Shown in pieces: positions 32,960-42,038 of a DNA stretch of 64,000 nt; the stretch's first letter is position 1; every line of letters starts with the position of its first letter. The position numbers and the translations under genes were made by a program. Source of the stretch: Lachnospiraceae bacterium MD335 (GTDB lineage Bacteria > Bacillota > Clostridia > Lachnospirales > Lachnospiraceae); the NCBI GenBank assembly GCA_000403335.2, contig KE159629.1, positions 372,001 to 436,000 on the forward strand, written 5' to 3'. The notes beneath the pieces are model-generated. The model saw nothing but the letters and a program-made list of their open reading frames with translations, ran no database searches and was not told where the DNA came from.

Positions 32960-34009
32960 TTACTCCTTCTTAGGTGTCATAATTTGCCCAAATAGTTTCG
33001 GCAATGCGCACGTCAATGTCTTTTCGGAAAGCGCTGCAAAACGTGTGTCATTGCTTTTTGGAAAGACAAGTCTGTATGCGTGCAGCAGCTGATTTCTGAC
33101 ACCCATGTCATAAAATGCATCATTCACCCGATTGCTGCCGTATTTTCTGTCACCGATAATCGGATAACCCATTGCGCTTAACTGAGCCCTGATTTGATGC
33201 GTTTTTCCGGTAAAAAGCCGTACCTCCAACAAAGTAATGCTGCCGATTTTAGTATGTATTGTTTCAATGGAACGAAACGCCGTATCAATATATGCAGCAT
33301 TCTTTTTCAGTGGATTCGGAATGTCCGCTTCGTTTTCATAGATTGTTACCTTGTTTGTTTTGGCGTTTTTGCAGAGCCATCCGCAAATTCTCGTATCCAG
33401 GGATACTTGTCCCGCTGCCAATGTATAATAATACTTTTGAAGGGATTTATCCCTGACAATACTGCTTAAATATCTGCTCCCAGCGAGCGTCTTTCCGCAT
33501 ACCAAAAGTCCTGATGTATTTCGGTCCAAACGATTGCACACAGAGGGTTTAAAGGTTTGAAGCGATTCCCGTGACAAAAATCCCGCCTTTAACAAATACC
33601 CAATGAGCCATTCGTTCGCGCTTAAATCCGCGGCATCTGCCTTTTGCGAAAGAATACCTGCAGGCTTATTGACAACCAGCACGTCATCGTTTTCAAAAAC
33701 AATTTCCATGCCCTTTAACTTAAAATATGCTTCCTGATACGGGGTAACATCAACGGCTGTTTTTCCGGATGCCTTAGGAACACCGCCGAATTTCGCATAT
33801 GTCTCATCGGATAAAAAAAGCGTCACTTCATCATTTTCGCACACTAGTTCACTCCCTGTTGCTTTTTTACCGTTTAAAACGATATTCTTTTTGCGAAGCA
33901 TCTTATATAAAAAACCATTCTGCGCGTCCCGAAGCTGACGTTTCAAATACTTGTCCAAACGCTGTCCGGCATCACTTTTTGCAATGTTAAGTACAATCAT
34001 CGTTATCAT
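32960..34009 (-). CDS. RluA-family pseudouridine synthase (RluC/RluD-like)
   Basis: RNA pseudouridine synthase of 349 residues (ATG 34009; an ATG at 34000 is equally plausible since AGGAGAGG lies just before both). An S4 domain (about 15-75: AGQRLDKYLKRQL) precedes the catalytic domain with CNRLDRNTSGLLV (catalytic Asp) and TGKTHQIRAQLSAMGYPIIGD. The region around residues 85-105 differs from the copy at 9530-10456, so it likely targets other uridines. recU lies 5 nt downstream. Confidence 0.9.
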   Translation of the reverse strand: MITMIVLNIAKSDAGQRLDKYLKRQLRDAQNGFLYKMLRKKNIVLNGKKATGSELVCENDEVTLFLSDETYAKFGGVPKASGKTAVDVTPYQEAYFKLKGMEIVFENDDVLVVNKPAGILSQKADAADLSANEWLIGYLLKAGFLSRESLQTFKPSVCNRLDRNTSGLLVCGKTLAGSRYLSSIVRDKSLQKYYYTLAAGQVSLDTRICGWLCKNAKTNKVTIYENEADIPNPLKKNAAYIDTAFRSIETIHTKIGSITLLEVRLFTGKTHQIRAQLSAMGYPIIGDRKYGSNRVNDAFYDMGVRNQLLHAYRLVFPKSNDTRFAALSEKTLTCALPKLFGQIMTPKKE

Positions 34010-34039
34010 TCCTCTCCTGTATTCCCATGCATAGATGAA

Positions 34040-34606
34040 TTAAAGAGATATATCACATAAAAGCGTAAGGATTTCCTCCTCCCTGCCGCTTGGTTCGAGC
34101 GCTTCAAGCTGTACAGCCCTATCCTCAAATTTCTGCCGTTCTTTAAAGATTTTTACAGTCACTCCTTTTATCACGTTTTGGTTTAACATTTCCTTGATAT
34201 GTTTTTCACAAGCATCAGCATCACAGATGTCAAATTCCGTAAATCCAATCAGATTTCCGCTGCGCACTGCAAAACAGTTAACGGGAAAATTCTTTTTATA
34301 GGAGGTCAGGTACATGCTGTAAATTGCAGGCACTGTTTTTATGTTTTCCGAAATCTCCTTATAAAGCGCTTGTGAAAAATTCGGAATGCGCAGATACATA
34401 ATTACGGAAACAAGGCTTTTGCTGGATGGCAAAAGCCCAAGCACTGCCACAATGGTGAGCAGATTGTCCTTTGTCTTGGTTGAAGCCCATCCAAGCACAA
34501 ATACGGCAATCGAAATTCCAAAGTATAGAATGGTACGAAGAATTACGCGTTTTCTTTCATACATGGGGTATGCGTATTCTCCTTTTTTTGGCTTTTGTTT
34601 ATTCAT
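34040..34606 (-). CDS. Membrane protein of unknown function, two N-terminal segments
   Basis: 188 residues with a basic, lysine-rich N-terminus (about 1-20), two membrane segments (about 24-42 and 48-70) and a C-terminal cytoplasmic or external alpha/beta domain containing FPVNCFAVRSGNLIGFTEFD. AAGGAG lies about 11 nt before the ATG. It follows the SDR gene and precedes the pseudouridine synthase on the same strand. I do not recognise the family. Confidence 0.7.
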   Translation of the reverse strand: MNKQKPKKGEYAYPMYERKRVILRTILYFGISIAVFVLGWASTKTKDNLLTIVAVLGLLPSSKSLVSVIMYLRIPNFSQALYKEISENIKTVPAIYSMYLTSYKKNFPVNCFAVRSGNLIGFTEFDICDADACEKHIKEMLNQNVIKGVTVKIFKERQKFEDRAVQLEALEPSGREEEILTLLCDISL

Positions 34607-34628
34607 ATATAACGAAACTCCTTTGTCC

Positions 34629-35390
34629 CTATTTCATATAACTCATCGCTTTTAATATCATTTCGTGCGGAACCGCTTTGGCAAGCAGCTCAAACCCTTT
34701 TATCACTCTGCCGTACACGGAACGTTCTTTTTTCTTATAAGAATCCGCAATCGCTTTGCGAACGACCTTGTCCGCCTTTGCAATTGCAAGCTTTTTGATT
34801 GCGAGCGTGCTGCCGTTCTTTTCCGCAATATCAAAAAACGGTGTGTCCACAGGTCCGGGACATACTGCTGTTACATAAATGCTGCGTGGTGCAAGTTCTC
34901 TTGCAAGCGCACGCGAAAAGCTATAGACATAAGACTTAGATGCAGCATATACTGCAAAATCAGGCTGCGGAAGAAACGCCGCGCTTGAGGCAAGCTGGAT
35001 AATACGGCTGTTTTTACACATGTATGCAATGCACAAATACGTCATTTCCGTTAAGGAACGGCAGTTTAGGTCAATCATCCCCAAAAGCTCCGTCCGGTCT
35101 CCCTCCGAAAAATCTCCCATAATACCGTAGCCCGCACAGTTGACGAGCATTCGGATGACTGGTTTTTCTTCTTTTAAGAGCTGTTCAAAGCGCTGCATAT
35201 GCGCATTGTCCGTTAAATCCATATCAAGTATTCTTGTTGTATGGTCCATGTACTGCGCCACTTCAAGCAATCCTTTTTTTCTGCGGGCAATCAGCCATAT
35301 TTCATCTATCGTATCAAAAATCGCGTCAAGCTGCAAGGCAAATTCCAAACCCATTCCCGAAGAGGCGCCCGTAATGATAATAATGTTCAT
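34629..35390 (-). CDS. Short-chain dehydrogenase/reductase
   Basis: An NAD(P)-dependent SDR of 253 residues with the Rossmann motif TGASSGMG near residue 7, NCAGYG, the catalytic Ser in QLASSAAF and the YAASK motif (Tyr and Lys). Substrate unknown. The C-terminal VIKGFELLAKAVPHEMILKAM is typical of the DltE/YqjQ-like subgroup. Confidence 0.88.
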   Translation of the reverse strand: MNIIIITGASSGMGLEFALQLDAIFDTIDEIWLIARRKKGLLEVAQYMDHTTRILDMDLTDNAHMQRFEQLLKEEKPVIRMLVNCAGYGIMGDFSEGDRTELLGMIDLNCRSLTEMTYLCIAYMCKNSRIIQLASSAAFLPQPDFAVYAASKSYVYSFSRALARELAPRSIYVTAVCPGPVDTPFFDIAEKNGSTLAIKKLAIAKADKVVRKAIADSYKKKERSVYGRVIKGFELLAKAVPHEMILKAMSYMK

Positions 35391-35435
35391 GTATTCGTTT
35401 CCTTTCCATGTTAGTCCCCCACTCTTACACTTATT

Positions 35436-37373
35436 TTAACCCTTTTTCTTATGCGTATTCCGTATCGTTTTCTTTTTCGGCGGCTTCTTTACACTGCTTT
35501 TTTTGCCTGTTCTCGTTTTTGCAATTCCTCTTATATTGTTTTTCTCAGAAACCGGTCTCTCCCCCGCAAGCCTTCGCGGACGTATCAGGCACTTTTTATC
35601 AAATCCGATTAAATCCTCACGCCCCGCCGCCTTTAACGCCTCCAGCACAAGGTCATAATTCTTCGGATTGCGATATTGTATCAATGCCCGCTGCATTGCC
35701 TTCTCATGCGGATTTTTGCATACATACACCTTTTTCATGTCAACCGGATTAATCCCTGTATAATACATAACCGTTGACATTGTGGACGGCGTCGGATAAA
35801 AATCCTGGACCTGCTCAGGCATATAGCCAATATCCCGCAAATACTCCGCAAGCTCCACGGCTTCTTTTAAGGCAGATCCCGGATGCGAGGACATCAGATA
35901 CGGCACAAGAAACTGATTTTTCCCGATTTTCTGATTGAACCTGCGGTATTTTTCCGTAAATGCTTCATATACGGCGTTCTCGGGCTTTCCCATTTTTGAC
36001 AGCACCGCGTCACAGATGTGCTCCGGAGCAACCTTTAACTGCCCGCTGACATGGTGTTCCACAAGTTCCCTGAAAAATGTGTTATCCTTATCTAACATAA
36101 GATAGTCAAACCGTATTCCCGATCGGATAAACACTTTCTTTACATGTGGAAGCGCCCTTAGCTTCCTTAACAGTGACAGATAATCCGAATGGTCCACCTC
36201 CAAATTTGCACACGGCTTTGGAAAAAGACATTGACGGTGCTTGCACACGCCTGCCGTCAACTGTTTTTTGCAGGACGGCTGTCTGAAATTCGCCGTCGGT
36301 CCGCCAACATCATGGATATATCCCTTAAAATCTTTATCCTCCGTAATCTGCTGGGCTTCCTCAATAATGGATTCATGACTGCGCACCTGTATCGTGCGCC
36401 CCTGATGAAACGTAAGCGCACAAAAATTACAGCCGCCAAAACAGCCGCGGTTACTGATTAAGGAAAACTTAATCTCCGAAATCGCTGGAACACCCCCTGC
36501 CGCCTCATATGACGGATGATACGTTCTCTGATAGGGAAGTCCGTACACATCATCCATTTCCTGCATGGTCAGGGGCGTCTGCGGAACATTCTGCACCACA
36601 TACAGCCCGTTTGGATACGGCTCAGCCAAAACCTTACCGTTAAAAGCATCCGTATTATCATACTGCACTTTAAAGCTCTTTGCATACAACGCTTTATCCG
36701 CGCGCATCGCGTCATACGACGGCAAAAGCTCATAATCATATAATCCTGAAAGGTCTTTTGTCTTATAAACCGTTCCCGCAACAAACGTAATATCCCTGAC
36801 TGCAATTCCGCTGTTTAGCGCATCCGCAATCTCGATAATTGATTTTTCCCCCATTCCGTATGAAATCAGATCCGCCTGACTGTCCAGCAGAATAGAACGC
36901 TTAAACGAATCTGACCAGTAATCATAATGCGCCATCCTGCGCAGACTCGCCTCAATTCCGCCGATGATAATCGGAATATCCTTATATTTTTTCCGGACTA
37001 AATTACCATATACCGCGGTGGCATGGTCAGGACGCTTATATGCTGCGCCGCCCGGCGTATATGCATCGCTTTCCCGATGCTTTTTCGACACATAGTAATG
37101 ATTTACCATAGAATCCATATTTCCTGACGAAACAAGAAAACCAAGCCTTGGTCTGCCAAGAACGGCAATGCTCTCCTCATTTTTCCAATCAGGCTGTGCA
37201 ATAATCCCTACACTGTAGCCGTGTGACTGCAAAAGCCTTGTAATGATCGCATGTCCAAAAGACGGATGATCCACATATGCGTCACCCGAAACGTACACAA
37301 AATCAAGCTGCTCCAAACCAAGCGCATGTACTTCATCCATATTGATGGGAAGAAAACCGTTTGCAAGTGACAC
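35436..37373 (-). CDS. YgiQ-family radical SAM protein
   Basis: The GTG at 37373 is used because GGAGG lies 7 nt before it, and the product then starts [19 protein letters not shown]. The 645-residue protein has the radical SAM cluster motif [17 protein letters not shown], the [18 protein letters not shown]-terminal region, and a lysine-rich C-terminal tail (about 605-645) that may bind nucleic acid. YgiQ proteins have no settled function. It begins 2 nt after the rsuA-like stop codon. Confidence 0.88.
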   Translation of the reverse strand: MSLANGFLPINMDEVHALGLEQLDFVYVSGDAYVDHPSFGHAIITRLLQSHGYSVGIIAQPDWKNEESIAVLGRPRLGFLVSSGNMDSMVNHYYVSKKHRESDAYTPGGAAYKRPDHATAVYGNLVRKKYKDIPIIIGGIEASLRRMAHYDYWSDSFKRSILLDSQADLISYGMGEKSIIEIADALNSGIAVRDITFVAGTVYKTKDLSGLYDYELLPSYDAMRADKALYAKSFKVQYDNTDAFNGKVLAEPYPNGLYVVQNVPQTPLTMQEMDDVYGLPYQRTYHPSYEAAGGVPAISEIKFSLISNRGCFGGCNFCALTFHQGRTIQVRSHESIIEEAQQITEDKDFKGYIHDVGGPTANFRQPSCKKQLTAGVCKHRQCLFPKPCANLEVDHSDYLSLLRKLRALPHVKKVFIRSGIRFDYLMLDKDNTFFRELVEHHVSGQLKVAPEHICDAVLSKMGKPENAVYEAFTEKYRRFNQKIGKNQFLVPYLMSSHPGSALKEAVELAEYLRDIGYMPEQVQDFYPTPSTMSTVMYYTGINPVDMKKVYVCKNPHEKAMQRALIQYRNPKNYDLVLEALKAAGREDLIGFDKKCLIRPRRLAGERPVSEKNNIRGIAKTRTGKKSSVKKPPKKKTIRNTHKKKG

Positions 37374-37375
37374 TT

Positions 37376-38110
37376 TTAATCCTCCTTGTTGTTGTTCTTG
37401 TTCTGTTCCGTAAGAAGTGCAATCTCCTCTTGCCGCAATGCTCTCCACGCTCCTTTTTCAAGCGATTCATCGAGCAAAAGTCCGCCAAACGAAATCCTCT
37501 TTAAATACGTAACCTTACCGCCGACCGCACCAATCATACGCTTAACCTGATGAAAACGTCCTTCCGTAATAGACAGCTCCAACGAGTAAGACGTATCTGA
37601 CTGTTTTATAATACGCACCTGTGCAGGAAGCGTCGGTTTTTCGTCTCCAATGTCAACTCCCTGTTCCAGCTTTGAAATATCCTCCGCTGTCAGTGTTCCT
37701 TCACACTCCGCGTAATATGTTTTTTCCACATGCTTTTTGGGCGAAAGCAGGCGGTGCGAAAGCGCTCCGTCATTCGTAATAAGAAGCAGTCCCTCCGTAT
37801 CTTTGTCCAGCCTGCCTACAGGAAACAAGTCTTTTCCCGCGGCGTCCTGCATGAAATCCATTACCGTCTTATCGCGGCTGTCCTTTGTGGCGGTTACAAC
37901 TCCTGACGGTTTGTGCAGCATATAATAAACAAACTTTTGAAAGCAGAGCGCCTGCCCCATAAAGCATATCCTGTCTTCCAGTTCGTTTACTTTGTACTCT
38001 GGCTTTTTTATGACCTGATCGTTTACCGTGAACTTTCCGTTTCGGATGTAATCCTTTACCTGGCTTCTTGTGCCAATCTGCATTTGGGCAATCAGTTTAT
38101 CAAGACGCAT
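37376..38110 (-). CDS. RsuA-type pseudouridine synthase
   Basis: RsuA/RluB/E/F group enzymes modify specific uridines in rRNA. The ATG at 38110 has GGGGG 6 nt upstream and gives 244 residues starting [19 protein letters not shown] (S4 domain, about 1-60). The catalytic part contains [20 protein letters not shown] (Asp nucleophile) and [13 protein letters not shown]. Which uridine it targets is unknown. Confidence 0.92.
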   Translation of the reverse strand: MRLDKLIAQMQIGTRSQVKDYIRNGKFTVNDQVIKKPEYKVNELEDRICFMGQALCFQKFVYYMLHKPSGVVTATKDSRDKTVMDFMQDAAGKDLFPVGRLDKDTEGLLLITNDGALSHRLLSPKKHVEKTYYAECEGTLTAEDISKLEQGVDIGDEKPTLPAQVRIIKQSDTSYSLELSITEGRFHQVKRMIGAVGGKVTYLKRISFGGLLLDESLEKGAWRALRQEEIALLTEQNKNNNKED

Positions 38111-38160
38111 AGAATTCCCCCATTCCTGCATAAGCTTTAAGTAAGAACGCGTTTTTTGGT

Positions 38161-39102
38161 GTGCACATGCTTCTCAAAACCCTTGTTTGGCTCGTTTTAA
38201 TTATCGCCGTTTTAAGCCAACCCGATACAACCTTCCAATATGCCTACGAAGGGCTGTACCAGTGGGCAGCGAAAATGGTTCCAACGCTTTTCCCTTTTAT
38301 GATGATCAGCTCCATAATGGTATACAGTGGAGCCGACCTGGAGTTGGGACGTATGCTCTCCCTTCCCCTAAAACGGATTTACAAATACAGCACCTACGGA
38401 CTGTACGCAATCTTTATGGGATTTTTCTGCGGATTTCCAATGGGTGCAAAGGTAGTCAGCGAGCTTTGTGAAAACAAGAAGCTGTCCAAAGAAGAGGCTG
38501 TCAGCCTGCTTGGCTTTTGCAACAATATCGGTCCCGCCTATTTTTTAGGAATTATCATTCCGATGCTTCACGCCTGCGGATACCAAAACACACTTCCCTT
38601 TTTGTTTGGAATGTACGGTATTCCGGCTGTCTACGGCATCTTTTTTAGCCGCCGCTTCGCAAAAACAAACGCATCCCCTGTCATAACCAAAAACGCATAC
38701 CAAAATGAAACACGTGAAAAACTCACGCTGACAGGCTGCCTCAAAAAGGCATGTATGGAAAACACCCAATCGCTTATTTTACTAGGCGGATATGTCACAT
38801 TTACAAATGCGTTCCGCATCTTTCTTGACTTTTTCAGGCTCTCCGATAACATGAAACGCGTCCTGTCAAGTTTCCTGGAAATCATGGGCGGCGTGCAGAC
38901 GATTTACACCGGAACACTCCCGCCGCAGGAAAAAGTTTTGTGGATAATGACGGCACTTAGCTTTGGCGGAATATCCTGCCTGATACAGACCAGCAGTTTT
39001 TTAGAGAAAGCAAAGCTTCCGCTCTCATCATACCTCAAAAGTAAAACAGTAATTACCCTGATTTCATTTGGATATTATACATTACTCCTCTATATTCTTT
39101 AA
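38161..39102 (+). CDS. YlbJ-like sporulation integral membrane protein (nucleoside-recognition type)
   Basis: A 313-residue membrane protein with about eight segments and the nucleoside-recognition/Gate-like signatures KMVPTLFPFMMISSIMV, GFFCGFPMGAKVVSEL, and LLGFCNNIGPAYFLG. YlbJ is a sporulation protein of the forespore/mother cell membrane in Bacillus (established), and is expected here as the window also has other spore genes. The start (GTG 38161 or ATG 38167) lacks a clear SD. It overlaps the convergent amidase gene by 4 nt. Confidence 0.82.
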   Translation: MHMLLKTLVWLVLIIAVLSQPDTTFQYAYEGLYQWAAKMVPTLFPFMMISSIMVYSGADLELGRMLSLPLKRIYKYSTYGLYAIFMGFFCGFPMGAKVVSELCENKKLSKEEAVSLLGFCNNIGPAYFLGIIIPMLHACGYQNTLPFLFGMYGIPAVYGIFFSRRFAKTNASPVITKNAYQNETREKLTLTGCLKKACMENTQSLILLGGYVTFTNAFRIFLDFFRLSDNMKRVLSSFLEIMGGVQTIYTGTLPPQEKVLWIMTALSFGGISCLIQTSSFLEKAKLPLSSYLKSKTVITLISFGYYTLLLYIL

Positions 39103-40142
39103 TTTAATTCTAGCAGATTGGAGTTTGTAGCAATATCATATAAATTCATTACTTTGAACAACAGACTGTCTTTTTTACCATACCCCACATTGACCGTAAT
39201 AGTCATCTCGTTTTGCCCTTTGTTCCACGGCTGCAACATTGACCAAGTCAGTCCATTATCTGTCGAAAACGCATAATATTGCAGCGGGGATTCCCCGTCA
39301 AACGCGCTGAGCGCTACTGTCGCATACCGGCTTGTGCTGTTGTAGTCCAAAAGCTTTGCCTCAAGATACAGCGGCGCGGTTGTGTCGTTGTAAACGCGCG
39401 CTTCGGGAACCGGAACGGCAAGAGGAGCATATTCGCTGTAGTCCGCTCCGCCCTCCTCGTTTTTGGTAAGCCCGAAATACCGTGCAACTGCCGTCGCGTC
39501 GCAGATACCAAACTCCTGAAGTTTGTTCTGTGACTGTATATTCGCAACATCATTAATATGATCCACATGACAGTGCTCTACTATAATCGCCGGAATATTC
39601 CGCAGGGCGCATTGCTTGATAATTCCATAGTAATCCGTGCCTTTTGAACCGATTCTTGTTTTGATGCCTCGGTTGAACAGCCCCATTACCTGTTCAAACT
39701 GCATCAGAAACTCGTTTCCAGCACTGTATCCCTGACTGTACAGCGTTCCCGTGGACGGCACCCAAACTTCGCTGCCGTAAAGTCCATGCGAAATCGACAT
39801 ATTAAAATGGAGTGAAAACACAAAATCGGCATTTACGCTTTCGGCAAATTCCGCCCGCTGCGTAAGATCCATATCAACGTCCTGCGTATGCGTAAGATAA
39901 ACCACTACATTTTTATATTTTTCCAGCTCCTGTTTCATATACAACGCCACCTGCATCGTATATACCTTTTCCGGTATCGGCAGATAGTCGGTTCCTAAAT
40001 TTTCACCGCCATGCCCGGGATCTATCACGACCACAATCGGTTCGGCGGCGTGTACCGTTTTTCCCTGATAAGGAACCATCATAAATACTGTTGCTGCCGC
40101 AATCAAAACCAGTGCCCAAATTTTCCGAAATCCTCCGTACAT
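39099..40142 (-). CDS. N-acetylmuramoyl-L-alanine amidase (Amidase_3)
   Basis: Cleaves the amide bond between MurNAc and the stem peptide. The 347-residue protein starts with a signal peptide (about 1-32). Zinc ligands are visible as His in VIDPGHGGENLG, Glu in IPEKVYTMQVAL, His in FSLHFNMS, and the catalytic Glu in AIIVEHCHVDH. An extra C-terminal region (about 235-347) is Tyr/Asn-rich and may be a surface-binding domain; I do not recognise it. Convergent overlap with the YlbJ-like gene. Confidence 0.88.
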   Translation of the reverse strand: MYGGFRKIWALVLIAAATVFMMVPYQGKTVHAAEPIVVVIDPGHGGENLGTDYLPIPEKVYTMQVALYMKQELEKYKNVVVYLTHTQDVDMDLTQRAEFAESVNADFVFSLHFNMSISHGLYGSEVWVPSTGTLYSQGYSAGNEFLMQFEQVMGLFNRGIKTRIGSKGTDYYGIIKQCALRNIPAIIVEHCHVDHINDVANIQSQNKLQEFGICDATAVARYFGLTKNEEGGADYSEYAPLAVPVPEARVYNDTTAPLYLEAKLLDYNSTSRYATVALSAFDGESPLQYYAFSTDNGLTWSMLQPWNKGQNEMTITVNVGYGKKDSLLFKVMNLYDIATNSNLLELN

Positions 40143-40173
40143 AAAGCTCCTCCTCTAACCCTGATATAATCAT

Positions 40174-40288
40174 AATCGAGTAGAGAAGATTCATCTTCCC
40201 CTACTCGTCGCGCCGGGCCCCGTCAGCGAACCGGTTTATCGGTTTGATGACATATTTTCTTTGGGGACCCGTGTGCATAAAGGCAAAA
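40174..40288. repeat. Terminator-linked repeat of about 110 bp (family 2), copy 1
   Basis: Matches 54211-54325 over its whole length with scattered changes, for example GTCAGCGAACCGRTTTATCG and GTTTGATGACATATTTTC shared nearly exactly. It contains small hairpins (GAGTAG...CTACTC and CCGGTTTATCGG). In minus orientation it starts where the terminator T-tract of the upstream gene ends, and runs up to the amidase promoter region. Confidence 0.75.
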
Positions 40289-40312
40289 TTAACCCACAGT
40301 CTCCTGTGGGTT
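40283..40312 (-). terminator. Terminator after the coiled-coil protein gene
   Basis: AACCCACAG (40291-40299) pairs perfectly with CTGTGGGTT (40304-40312); on the minus strand it is followed by AATTTTGCC, a short T-run. Confidence 0.7.
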
Positions 40313-40338
40313 ATAATTTCCATAAAAACGATAACGCC

Positions 40339-40935
40339 TTATAACACAGACGGGCTTTGCATGTCCGCCGACGCTTCCTCACTGTCTTCCATAACCTCCG
40401 CCGGAACAAGATCCGCACGGTTTGCAGTTACCACACTGTCAATCTCCTGCAAGTCACCTACAAGCTTATTGTAATCCTTTGTCGCAAATTCTATTGACTG
40501 TTTAATAATGGTTTCCAAATTTGCAAGCATTCTGTCCGAATACTGCATAACGGATGTCCGCATGCCGTTTGCTTCCATAGTCGCCCTGTCCAAAATGTCC
40601 TGCGCCTGCTGCGTGGCAAGCTCCACAATCTCATTTGCCTGCGCATATGCCTGCTGCATAATCTGATGCTCACTAATCAATTCGTTTGTCTGCACTTCTG
40701 CATTGTTCAACAGTGCCTGCGCCTTTTCCCTTGCATCATTTAAAATGGCTTCCTTGTTTGATATGATTTTCTGATAACGCTTGATTTCCTCCGGAGTCGT
40801 CATTCGAAGGTCGCGTATCATTTCATCAATTTCCGTCTTATTGACAATAATCATATCCGTAGAAAACGGCTTAAACTTGCAATTCTCTATGTACAATTCA
40901 AGATCGTCAATAATCTGCTCAATTCTGCTGGTCAT
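40339..40935 (-). CDS. Coiled-coil protein of unknown function linked to coaD
   Basis: The ATG at 40935 has GGAGG 9 nt upstream and gives 198 residues. The middle (about 45-135) is a long heptad-rich coiled coil (EAILNDAREKAQALLNNAEV) similar in pattern to FoF1 b-subunit or DivIVA-like helices, ending in an acidic Ser-rich tail. No membrane segment. Conserved position after rsmD-coaD suggests it is part of that operon. Function unknown. Confidence 0.75.
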   Translation of the reverse strand: MTSRIEQIIDDLELYIENCKFKPFSTDMIIVNKTEIDEMIRDLRMTTPEEIKRYQKIISNKEAILNDAREKAQALLNNAEVQTNELISEHQIMQQAYAQANEIVELATQQAQDILDRATMEANGMRTSVMQYSDRMLANLETIIKQSIEFATKDYNKLVGDLQEIDSVVTANRADLVPAEVMEDSEEASADMQSPSVL

Positions 40936-40954
40936 CCAATTATTCCTCCATATT

Positions 40955-41440
40955 TTACTGCCGGTTAAATTTTTGATATACAAGCCCCTCGACAAACTTT
41001 GGCACGCACGGCGATATATCCCCGCCAAATGCCGCAATCTCCTTTACACCGGACGAGCTTAGATACGCATATTCAAGACTTGTCGTCAGAAAAACCGTAT
41101 CGAGTATTCCTTTGGAAAGAAGTCTGTTTGTCTGTGCAATCTGCAGTTCATACTCAAAATCCGTGGTGGCGCGAAGCCCTCTGACCGAAATATGAATATT
41201 TTTCCGGCGCGCATAATCAACCAAAAGCCCGTTAAAGGAATCCACTTCAACATTCGGCAAGTCCTTTACTGCCTCCTTTAATATACTAACACGTTCTTCC
41301 ACAGAAAACAACGCATTCTTTGCCTTATTATCCAAAACACTTACAATTAGTCTGTCAAACATCTTCGACGCACGCTTAATCACATCAAAATGTCCAAGCG
41401 TCATCGGATCAAAGCTTCCGGGATAAATTGCTGCATTCAT
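40955..41440 (-). CDS. coaD: Phosphopantetheine adenylyltransferase
   Basis: CoaD makes dephospho-CoA from 4'-phosphopantetheine and ATP. The 161-residue protein has the nucleotidyltransferase T/HxGH motif in [34 protein letters not shown], and the C-terminal [16 protein letters not shown]. Next to rsmD, the common bacterial order. Confidence 0.96.
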   Translation of the reverse strand: MNAAIYPGSFDPMTLGHFDVIKRASKMFDRLIVSVLDNKAKNALFSVEERVSILKEAVKDLPNVEVDSFNGLLVDYARRKNIHISVRGLRATTDFEYELQIAQTNRLLSKGILDTVFLTTSLEYAYLSSSGVKEIAAFGGDISPCVPKFVEGLVYQKFNRQ

Positions 41441-41458
41441 ATTGTTAACCTCCTATAT

Positions 41459-42010
41459 TCAGGCACATTTTCTTATAAACACATGTTTACTTGTTTTATA
41501 GCATTTTTCCTTTTCAACCGCAAAACCCAGCTCCTGCACATAATCGAACTCCGTTTTCAACGCCGCCTCCACGACAATCAACGTATCCTCACTCACAAAC
41601 AGCGCATCCCTCAACAATTCAAGCACTCGTTTATCATACTCCTGATTGTAAGGCGGATCCAAAAAGACAACATCTGCCGTATCCCTGATACTGCCGCGGA
41701 TTGCCGCAAACACATCCTGCTTTAAAATAACAGCCTTGTCCGTAAAATGCGTATGTTCCACATTGTCCGTAATACATGCAACCGCTTTGGGACTGCTCTC
41801 CACAAAATATGCTTTCGCCGCGCCGCGGCTCAATGCCTCAATCCCGATACCGCCGCTTCCTGAAAAAAGATCCACAAACACCGCTCCCGGCAGATTTGGC
41901 ATCAGCATATTAAAAAGCGTCTCTTTGATACGGTCAGTTGTCGGACGCGTGTCCATGCCTTCCGGTGTTTTCAGCAAAAGACGCCTTGCGCTTCCAGCGA
42001 TTACTCTCAT
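41459..42010 (-). CDS. rsmD: 16S rRNA (guanine-N2) methyltransferase RsmD
   Basis: Methylates 16S rRNA at G966 (E. coli numbering). The 183-residue protein has the SAM-binding FVDLFSGSGGIGIEALSRGA and the catalytic DPPYN motif in VVFLDPPYNQEYD. Starts MRVIAGSARRLLLKTPEG. Confidence 0.95.
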   Translation of the reverse strand: MRVIAGSARRLLLKTPEGMDTRPTTDRIKETLFNMLMPNLPGAVFVDLFSGSGGIGIEALSRGAAKAYFVESSPKAVACITDNVEHTHFTDKAVILKQDVFAAIRGSIRDTADVVFLDPPYNQEYDKRVLELLRDALFVSEDTLIVVEAALKTEFDYVQELGFAVEKEKCYKTSKHVFIRKCA

Positions 42011-42038
42011 AATAGTCCTCCATTCTCACACGATTTGA